Below are positions 56,266-64,000 of a stretch of DNA of 64,000 bases, in pieces. Made by a program: the position numbers and the translations under genes. Origin of the DNA: Massospora cicadina (lineage: Eukaryota > Entomophthoromycota > Entomophthoromycetes > Entomophthorales > Entomophthoraceae). The notes under the pieces were generated by a model, which was given only the letters and a program-made list of their open reading frames with translations, did no database searches and had not been told where the DNA came from. The DNA is taken from NCBI GenBank assembly GCA_022478985.1, contig JAKSZP010006613.1:209711-273710 (forward strand), given 5' to 3'. Each line of letters starts with the position of its first letter. The first letter of the stretch is position 1.

Positions 56266-59200
56266 ATGGGGGAAACCTTCACTCTAGGGACGCTGAATAT
56301 TGCTGGACTCAAGGCCTCCCCATCCCGGGCTAGGAAACTGAGTTTTTTACAAAATAATTTACCTGTGGATATCCTGGCCATCCAGGAAACCCACTGTCCA
56401 CAAGGTTCCGAGGATGCTTGGAAAACAATGCTCCTACCATCCCTATCCTTTTGGTCGAAGCACTGTGGGGTGCTAATTCGGAAAAACAATTTTTTAAAAT
56501 TTACATCTTCATTTATTCCTAAATGACCGAGTGCTCATTGTCACCTTCTCATGGGCTGATGTTGCACCACACAATTGTCAACATTTACGCCCCAAACGGT
56601 GCACAAGAGCGTCAGGAATTTTTCTCGTCAGTCAAATCCCTCCCGCTACCCCCCAATTCTTTCCTAATTGGTGACATAAACTGTTGGCTAACCTCACCAA
56701 TGGAGTGGTGGCTGCCCTCACCCCATGCCCCACAGGGTCACGTAGAACTACGCATTCTAAAAGCCACCCTTGGGTTAATGGATGCGCTGCCGTGATATGC
56801 CCCACTGCTCAAAAACATGACGCGTCCCCACATCCACAACGGCCAATTAAGGTCCATGACCCGCATTGACCTTATTCTAGCACCGGCGAGATTCCAACCC
56901 CACATCTCCCACTTCAAAACAATGAAAATGGAATTCTCTGACCACCGACTGGTCTCAATAACATACCACTTACCCGTCACAGTTGCAAAGGCCCCACATT
57001 GGTGCAAAATCCACCCCCCAGAGCTTGCGTTGCCAGGATTTTCCACGTGGGTGGAAGAGGCAACTTTGGCAAAATCGTTTGTTACACCGTTTTGCGTGGA
57101 CCCCATTTCCACATGGGCAACTTTCAAAGAAGACACCATCCGCCACTATCGCCATCTCTCATCCAGATGCTTACAAGCCACATCGGCGGTTATATCATGT
57201 GCGCTGGTGGAATTGGCCTACTTGGAGTCCAACATTCCAGCCTCAGGATATAGCCCTGCATGGGGCCAGAAGTGGGCGGAGGCAGCCGCCCACCTCAATG
57301 CACTTGAAAGGCAACACAAACATCAGGTTTGTGTCCAATACAGGGCCACACGCATCACTAAAGGCGACAAGTGCACCGCATACTTCTTCAAAAATTTTTT
57401 TGCACCATGCCAGAGCATGGCCTGCACACAGGTGTGAAGATCGGATAATTCTATCGTGGACACACTGGCTGAAGTGGCAATCAAAACGCAAAAATATTAC
57501 TCCAAGTTATACCGAGCCAAACCAATTCAGCCGGCCAAAATGGCGGAATTATTCGACAGAGCTCATATCCACACCATTTTCTGATACCTGGAAATAATGA
57601 ATTTAATTACTCCGAATGAATTATGGACTACCATTCACGGTGCGCCAAACCAAAAATGCCCAGGCCCAGATGGCATTCCATATGAGTTCTACAAAAAATA
57701 TTTCAAATATATATCCCCATTGCTGCTAGCCTCACTCAACCAAAGCCTGTTGGAAAAGCGCCTCCTACCAGGAGGACATGAGGCCTTTACAGTCACACTC
57801 TTCAAGAAAGGGGATAGGCTAGACTTAGCCAACTGGCACCCCATTTCTCTAACAAACACAGACACCAAAATTTTAACAAAAATCATGGCTAACCGTTTAG
57901 GGACTGTAGCATCTGACACCATCTCTCCAGAACAATTTGGTTTCATCCCCAGAAGGTCAATTTGGGATAACGTGCACTCTGTGGCTAATGTGTGTCAGTC
58001 CACAGCCTCTGGGGCACTTGTATTCTTGGACCAACAAAAGGCCTATGATAGAGTAAACTGGGAATACCTTAGGGCCTGCCTCCAACAATTCCGCCTACCT
58101 CCCCGCTTCATTAACTGGGTGATGCTGCTCACGGAATCTGCAACAATGGCTGTGCGCGGCCCAGGTTTCCTAACGGAAGTAGTCCATCCTCAAAGGGGCC
58201 TGCGACAAGGGGACCCCCTGAGCCCACTCTTATACAACTTCAGCCTTGAACCACTACTGCGAAATGTGAATGCCCAACTCACTGGGGTCCATGTGCCAGG
58301 CCAAACCCCAGTCAAGATGATGGCATTTGCAGATGATTGCGTGGTGGGGGTGTCTAATAACAAAGATGCATGCGCGCTTGAAGACCTCATCCAGGAATAT
58401 TCCCGGGTAAGCAACGCGGCACTGAACGCCTCCAAAACTGAAATCATCCTCCTTGGTCAGTTTCAGAACTGCTGGGCCCCAGCAAGTAGTTCCCAACCCA
58501 GCCCATCTGCTCGCCCAAGTCCATGCCTTAATAACTCAAAACACACCGCTCCACTGGTGCTCCCCTTTGTGCCGCGACCTACCATGGGACCGGTATGCCA
58601 TCTGGGCGTGTGGTTGGAGGCAGGAGGATACGCGTCAGCAGTATTGGAGTGCCATATACTGGACAACGTGACGAAGTGAATAGCCTCTCTCAGAGCCCAC
58701 CCTACTACCCTCACTGGCAGGGTTGTTCTTGCCAACTCTATGCTCCTATCCAAAGTCTGGTTTGGAGCCCACGCCATCCCCTTCTCCCCAAGCTTCTTCA
58801 AATCCCTGTATGCTTTGCTACAAGGTTGGCTTTGGTCAGGCCGCCCTCCACCAGTACAGCTAGAGGTCATGTTTGGCCCTCATCATCATGGTGGCATGGG
58901 CCTACTTGACTTCAAAGCCCATGCCGCCAAGATCCTGGGCACCTGGATTGTGGCTGTCACTGCTCCTACACTCCCATCCCAACACTGGTCCCGCGCGGCC
59001 CACTCCAACTCTCTCCTGAGCCTTGGGCCTCAACAATCCATCAAACCCCCACTCCCTGATGAAATACCTCGCATCACACACATCAGCCACAGGTCCTCAC
59101 GGGACCAAAACCCACTACAAACGAATCCTACTCTCCATGCGAAGCGCAGAGTGGAGAATTCGTATTAGTGGACATACAACCTGAAGAGGCCGCCCCTCTC

Positions 59201-59970
59201 CTCAGTTCACACAAGAGGTACAGGGGCTACCCATCCATGATGGCGTGATCCCCATTAGACCCCAAGTCCTATCCAGGGTGGACTACCTGGACATGATGGA
59301 CATCCCTTATTCCACTGAGACCCAAAAGACTATCTGGAAATACGCACTATCCTCTGTTGCAGCCTCAAGTCCGCTCCCATGTGTGGCGCTGCCTGAGGCG
59401 GGTGTATCGTACAGCTGAGCGCTCTAATGCTTTACACTCATCCTGTGTCGTGTGTGGCCAGTATGGAATGCTGTTTCACCGCCTGGAGAAGTGCCCCACC
59501 TCTAAAGTAATATGGCGCGAAGTCCAACGTCTGCTAGGCCAGGATCAAACACATCCCTTCAGTCTGTCAAGAGATATGTTTGCTTCATCAATGGCCTCCC
59601 CCTCCCACCCTCCCTTCGTGCTCTGGTGGTTGCAATCGCCATGTGAACTATCCACACGATTGTCTTGGATGCCATCGCCGGATCCATCCCCACCCTCCCT
59701 TAAGCTGTCCGCAGATTCCGGTCTCATTTGGTGGATCACTTTCAAGCATGGATGTTTGGATATCTCCCACCACGTCGCCGGCAGCTGGTCTCCTCCTGGT
59801 TCCCAGTCTGGTTCATCAAATCAGACCCCTTCCTCCACACGTGCTCAGTAGTGGCTACACTCCCTACACACGTTCCCTCCCCCCTTCCCATAAGTGGCGT
59901 TCCCGCTGGCAACAAGAGATAGCATCGCTTCTCTGGGGTGCCTCACCTGATACTAAGTTTTGTCTCGTCT
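56266..59970 (+). pseudogene. LINE copy B ORF2: APE endonuclease, reverse transcriptase, C-terminal knuckle
   Basis: It starts MGETFTLGTLNIAGLKASPS. Endonuclease motifs: LNIAGL (Asn), DILAIQETH (Glu), IVNIYAPNG, LIGDINC (Asp-x-Asn), TRIDLIL and SDHRL (Asp-His), so the catalytic set is present but split by frameshifts near 56520-56590. The RT frame is open for 360 codons from 57597: GPDGIPYEFY, EQFGFIPRRSIWD, LVFLDQQKAYDRVNWEYL, RGLRQGDPLSPLLYNFSLE, MMAFADDCVVGVSN with the catalytic Asp pair intact. Stops are at 57435, 57582 and 58677. The C-terminal CVVCGQYGMLFHRLEKC (59444-59494) is a C-x2-C-x7-H-x4-C knuckle typical of LINE ORF2 ends. Confidence 0.92.
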
Positions 59971-60056
59971 GAGTCATATTCGGAAGTGTCCGTCCCATGG
60001 TCAGCCTTCCCTGCAATAAATTTAAATTAAAATTTAAAAAGAAGTATGAAAGAGGA

Positions 60057-60500
60057 GAGCAACAGCTTCATTACATTTGGTAGAATGATTTAATTCTAAC
60101 CAAGATATAACGATTGCAACCAGTAGCATGAGGGAAAAACCTACCACATTTAAGCTTATAGTGTGGAATGGTTGTTGGGGCGTAGTTAGTTGATACTTTT
60201 ATTGAGTCTTGTAGATAGATTGCTCTTTACAGGTAAGAGAAGCATCCAGGACTTCAGCTATAGCCTTCATTGTGCCTTACCAGTAATTTTGCTCTTTTAC
60301 CCACGTATGGGTTTTGTGGACTCAGCAATTACCCATGATAGTTTAGAACTATAGGATAACTGGTACTCATTCAGATGGCTGGAGATAGAGCAACCAGTGA
60401 ATCATTATCTCATCTGTAACTTCCCACTCTCCATTTTGGATTTGTTGGAGTGCCGAGCTAGCATCTTCAGTACTGGTTTGTCTTCATCAGCCCACACGTC
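60057..60500 (-). pseudogene. Gypsy G9 integrase, first half
   Basis: Minus-strand reading APTTIPHYKLKCGRFFPHAT then GCNRYILVRIKSFYQM (equivalent of GPFPHATGGNRYILVAIDHFTKW; the first catalytic Asp region is altered) and SCCSPLSYF (EAVALSSF). It joins the part at 54019-54737 across LINE copy B. The region 60240-60500, where the HHCC site should be, is unreadable. Confidence 0.65.
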
Positions 60501-60528
60501 AGGGGTCATGAGAAGATCATGTGACCTC

Positions 60529-60850
60529 TCATTCTTCACATTTGTATATGAGAAGAACGGGAAGCTGCGGTAATCCATCTACATTCATGTGGAGAGTTCC
60601 CGCCCTGTGCTTAGTAGTAATATCGTAATACTGAGCTTCAAAGTCTAGCGAGCTAATTGTCACATGGGTTCTTTCATATCCTGCAACCACTTTAGGGAGG
60701 CTTATTATGTAATAATTTTGAAGTGAGCTCCATATAGGAATGAGTGGTAGTTTTTTATTGCGATCAGGACAACTAAGCACCCCTCAGTGACGCTGTAGTT
60801 TCTCTCAGCTTTTGAAAGCATCTTTGCTAAAGTAGGACTTGGGTGATTGA
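60529..60850 (-). pseudogene. Gypsy G9 RNase H, C-terminal part
   Basis: The minus strand reads VTISSLDFEAQYYDITTKHR and AGTLHMNVDGLPQLPV, matching the ALxxxxFEVxHRxGxxHxNADGLSRLP end of RNase H. The catalytic N-terminal part was not found. Confidence 0.65.
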
Positions 60851-61580
60851 CCCCATTCCTATCCAATTAAATAAAGATAGCTCTAACAGCGTGTCAGAGG
60901 CATCCATAAACAGGGTAAGGCTTGCTGTAGTCATGGTGGCGGAGTAAAGGGTTTTTTTATAAAAGCCTTCAGGGTTCAAATGCGGACTTTTGTTCAGCAC
61001 CTCAATGGAAGGTGGTGTTCTTAGCCAAGAGGAGGACAGGTGGCTCTCTCAGCTGGGCGAATTTGACATAAATTGATGGTAACACTTCATCATGTCCAAG
61101 AACTTCTGGATGTCATAAAGGGTTTTGGGCGCCGGGATCTTGGATATTGCTTTATCCTTATCTTGTAAAGGCTGAATCCCAGATTTGTAGATGGCGTGCA
61201 CATGAACAACCAGCTTCTCTTGGAAAAAACACTTGGAGGGCTTTAGTTTAAAGTTAGATGCCTGCAGGCGTTAAAACACCTCCTTTAGATGTGTGAGATG
61301 CTCAGTGAACTTCTTGGAGAAGACTGTGGTTTCATTAAGGTAGGCAATCACACAGCTTAGCTTAAAACCTGTATAATGTGATCCATCGCTGGTGAAAAGT
61401 AGAAAACACATTACACAACGCCTGAGGTAGTCGAGTGGTTTGGAAAAACCCTCACTGCAGATGAGGGAGCACTTCAATTGATCCTGTGAGAAAGGTCTAT
61501 CTGCCAGTACCAGCTAGCCAAGTCCATGGAGGAGAGAATTTAGACCCAGAGAGTTGGGCCAGAGAGTCCTTAATACGGGG
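60851..61580 (-). pseudogene. Gypsy G9 reverse transcriptase, C-terminal part
   Basis: Minus strand, right to left: RIKDSLAQLSGSKFS, DLAS.YWQID-like, LPQALCNVFSTF (LCNAPATF), and the catalytic box AYLNETTVFSKKF at 61331-61342, with YLNE instead of YxDD. EHLTHLKEVF follows. Frameshifts are frequent. The reading continues to the right of the insert at 61581-62384. Confidence 0.75.
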
Positions 61581-62384
61581 TGTAATGGATGGGGCTCCCA
61601 AGGCCCAGCCTGCCACTGGCCTTAACCCAACCCCCCATATGGGGGTCAGTCCCACAAGGGAAAGGGCAATAGCCATACCAAACCCCCAAGATTCCTATCC
61701 AGGAAGGTTGTCTTGCTGGGAACAATGGGCTGAGGTGCGGCGCACCGCCCTCTGTCACCTCAGGGCCACTATGGCAACTTTCATCCCAAAGGGATGGGCA
61801 TGGGCTGAGGTGCAGCAGACATCGATGTCCTGCTGACCTCTGGTCATCTATGCTGTGGTTTTCAACAAGCTCCCCAAGCCAACACTGGGCTAAGTATTTC
61901 GCTCTGCTAGGCATCGCCACCACAAAGGGTATCAGGACGTCCACACCCTTCCTCACTCCCTATTGCACCACTATCCGCACCAAAACAACCTGTTCAAATA
62001 GATAAAATTCAATATAAAATTATATTAAATATAACTGATCTAGCAAACAGCAGCCTTTATTTGTAGTGAACTTGAAGTTCAGATAATATTCCAAAGTGAG
62101 GTCCATTGGGAGCAACGTTGCTTTGAAATAATACCTAAAAATGCTAAATACATTGGCAGTAATGAGGCGCGTAAAAGCCTCTGGAAGTAAAGGCGTCCCA
62201 GAAATTCGTCAGTGAGTGGGGTAACCTCCAAAAAGACAACCACTTACATAATATGTAATTAATTATCTCGCTATTAACTTGATTAGGAAAACTGGTACAG
62301 AATAACGAAATTTCAACCATCAACATACCCAAATCACATGATTCCAAACCTTATGAGATCCATTTACAATCATCAACCATTACA
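61581..62384. mobile_element. 804-bp solo-LTR-like (or TIR) insert in G9 RT
   Basis: The ends are TGTAATGG (61581-61588) and CCATTACA (62377-62384), extending to TGTAATGGATG versus TGTAATGGTTG as inverted ends. The flanks cgggg (61576-61580) and tgggg (62385-62389) look like a 5-bp target duplication with one transition. The RT reading stops at TACCCTATCCCC on the right and resumes at CGTATTAAGGAC on the left, so the insert is precise. The left half is GC-rich and the right half AT-rich. No coding domain is seen. A solo LTR is the simplest reading; a MITE-like DNA element is the alternative. Confidence 0.75.
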
Positions 62385-62500
62385 TGGGGGGATAGGGTAA
62401 CAACGCTTCTTGGTGAGGTTGTTCAGTTTGTGGTAGTCCATCACTACCCAATGACCTCCATTTTTCTTCTTTATCAATAGGAGTGAGGATGACTAAGGGC
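62385..62500 (-). pseudogene. Gypsy G9 reverse transcriptase, N-terminal part
   Basis: The minus strand reads PKPLVILTPIDKEEK in one frame, then KKKNGGHWVVMDYHKLNNLT and KKRCYPIP in the next, the conserved SPLVxxxKKKDGxxRxxxDYRKLNxxTxxxxYPIP block. It ends exactly at the insert. Confidence 0.8.
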
Positions 62501-63300
62501 TTTGGGATTGCATTAACAACCCAGCGTCCAGCATCTGTTTAATCTCTTTCCATATCTGTAGCTCCTCAACTTTTGATTTTTGGTGGGGTTTGGAGAGGTT
62601 AGGCTAGTATCACCAACGTTAATGGTATGAGTTCAACCCTTCATGTGACTATAGTCAGTGTCAGATTTTGAGAAAGTGTCGCTGTAGGCCATATACAGGG
62701 TGTAAACTTTATTCAACTCAGCTGGGGCTATTTCATCGGAGATATGAACAGAAGGTAGGGTACATAAAGTCTGTTCAGCGAGGAAAGACCATATCTGCCA
62801 TAGACAAAGACAGCTAACTTGCTTTTTTCATTCAGGGGAATCAGCAAGACTCTTCCAATCTCTAATGCTTTTTGACGCCATATTCTTCTTGGTGAGATTC
62901 CCTAGCATGAGGTTGATAGGTTGTAGATATGCGAGGTCTAGCACACCCAGCAAAAATCTGGGCTCTAAAGGACTAACTCCATCAATGCTAATTGGGTGTA
63001 ATAGGCAGTTTTGTGGGATTTGAAAGGTAATCTACGTGTCAACTATCCTTTGTTCACCAGCCTTGATGACCACCTCTTCAGAAGCATAGAAATTGATAAC
63101 CTCCAGGGAGTCACTGTATGAGGCAACATTTTTTATGCCGTCCTGCCATGGTGTAATATAGGACAAGGCGGAAGAGGGATACTCAAGTGCAAGAATAATC
63201 CTTTATATTAAGCTCCAGTTGGTCAAAATCAGTGGAAACTCGTAGTTAAGCAGGGAGAGATAACCCTGCTAAGCTAATAATCCCTTCTTACTTAAGCATG
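62501..63300 (-). other. G9 pol segment between protease and RT
   Basis: By position this is the protease-RT connection of minus-strand G9. There are only short interrupted frames and no motif I can name. Confidence 0.35.
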
Positions 63301-63464
63301 AACTGGGTACCAATATGTAGGTCATCAGTATTTTTAGCTAGGGCCAACATGGCACAAACTGGGTACCAATATGTAGGTCGTCAGTATTTTTAGCTAGGGC
63401 CAACGTGGCATGAACTGGGTACCAATATGTAGGTCATCAGTATTTTTAGCTAGGGCCAACGTGG
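63301..63464. repeat. Three tandem copies of a 56-bp unit
   Basis: Units start aactgggtaccaatatg at 63301, 63357 and 63413, and the third is cut at about 63464. The copies differ at only a few bases (for example gtcatcag versus gtcgtcag). 56 is not a multiple of three, so the array breaks any frame through it. Confidence 0.95.
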
Positions 63465-64000
63465 GTGCTGAAAAGATGAGCTTCCTAAAACTGATGGGCA
63501 GAGAAGAGTATGTCCATGTGGCGCAGGTGTTGTTTGGGGATACAGTTTCAAATTCTTAATTGTAGTTGAAGTCAGGGGCCAGTTTAATCTTTTTAATGAG
63601 CTTAGATGACACAACGTTCACTAGGGACCCAGTGATGAGGATAGACCTAACCCGCACTACATTGACAACAACCTCCACCTTAGTTAATGTTTCACCCAAA
63701 ACGGGGGAAAGAGCTAGGTTCTTAAGCGAAGAGTAGAGGAAAAGCTTTTAGCAGTCTCATGGCATTTCTCCTGGATAGACTGCAGGGTATGAACATACTG
63801 GTTAAGTCGGATAAGGTGACAATGAGCTGGTAAGCTTCACTGGCAGTGTCAATTACCTTAAAACCCCTCAACGCTTGATTTTGATAAGTTTAAAGGGGAT
63901 CCTAGACAGATCCACTATCTCAGGGTCACCTATCAGGTATCTTTACTTCACCTGAGGACCTTAAGACATAGTGTCTGAATCTTCACAACCCCTTCTGATT
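63465..64000 (-). pseudogene. Gypsy G9 protease and gag end
   Basis: At about 63565-63670 the minus strand reads SILITGSLVNVVSSKLIKKI, an aspartic protease active-site region (usually D-T-G-S-x-x-N-V-I-S) in which the catalytic Asp is Ile. Further right SEAYQLIVTLSDL and LQSIQEKCHETAKSF are gag-like but not diagnostic. The element runs out of the window. Confidence 0.55.

Larger units (their letters stand above)
54721..60056 (+). mobile_element. LINE copy B, 5.30 kb, with perfect 17-bp target duplications
   Basis: The body is 54738-60039, flanked by agaagtatgaaagagga (54721-54737 and 60040-60056). It is a full-length non-LTR retrotransposon collinear with copy A and better preserved. The 5' UTR has an inverted repeat TTGCAAA..TTTGCAA at 54764-54781. 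ORF1 starts at 54843 and ORF2 at 56266. The 3' tail is CATGGTCAGCCTTCCCTGC then AATAAATTTAAATT. It interrupts the minus-strand integrase of G9, whose reading is present on both sides. Confidence 0.95.

Noticed and set aside
61570..61956. 128-codon open frame on the minus strand in the GC-rich half of the 804-bp insert
   Set aside because: No family was recognised, it lies wholly in a terminal-repeat-like insert, and composition alone can keep GC-rich frames open.
1..64000. CRISPR arrays, bacterial operons, ribosome binding sites, rRNA
   Set aside because: The content is eukaryotic retrotransposons, and no such signals were seen.

Overview
The window looks like a block of nested, decayed retrotransposons from a large, repeat-packed eukaryotic genome, with no host gene, functional tRNA or rRNA that I can support. 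The elements are Ty3/Gypsy LTR retrotransposons, an APE-endonuclease LINE, ORF1-only LINE derivatives and tRNA-headed SINEs. The organism is most likely a fungus, judged from the style of the Gypsy polyproteins and the LINE, but I cannot name the species and other eukaryotes are not excluded. Gypsy DNA is AT-rich and full of stops and frameshifts. LINE-type DNA is clearly more GC-rich.

Layout. 1-4304: minus-strand Gypsy pol remnant G0, whose integrase is split by a SINE (732-1017) and an ORF1-only LINE (1033-2915) placed back to back at one target. 4305-12642: plus-strand Gypsy G1 with about 1.4-kb LTRs; it carries a short SINE in its 5' LTR and a longer SINE in its integrase. 13136-18403: LINE copy A, inside a repeat (repeat B) shared with 36.8-37.7 kb. 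19892-33029: minus-strand Gypsy G8, split by the complete plus-strand Gypsy G2 (23388-29266, 5-bp target duplication AGGGG). 33120-35990: minus-strand chromovirus-like Gypsy G6. 36900-51335: minus-strand Gypsy G7, split by the 12.4-kb plus-strand Gypsy G4 (38357-50793), which itself holds two ORF1-only LINEs. 51340-53310: LTR and leader of G3, of the G1 type. About 53530-64000: minus-strand Gypsy G9, split by LINE copy B (54738-60039) and by an 804-bp solo-LTR-like insert (61581-62384).

The most interesting signal is a three-level LINE-type system. The 5.3-kb LINE (EN+RT), the 1.9-kb ORF1-only elements and two tRNA-headed SINE types all end in related 3' tails built on GGTCAGC..CCTCG..TAAAT. 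Most of them are flanked by 15-18-bp target duplications. This is the arrangement expected if the LINE enzyme mobilises all of them in trans. Other points of interest are a recurrent YLDN in place of YxDD in three diverged Gypsy reverse transcriptases, in-frame stops shared by the two LINE copies, and an LTR pair whose middle is nearly identical while its ends are diverged (gene conversion).

All boundaries and similarities were read by eye. No alignment or database search was run.
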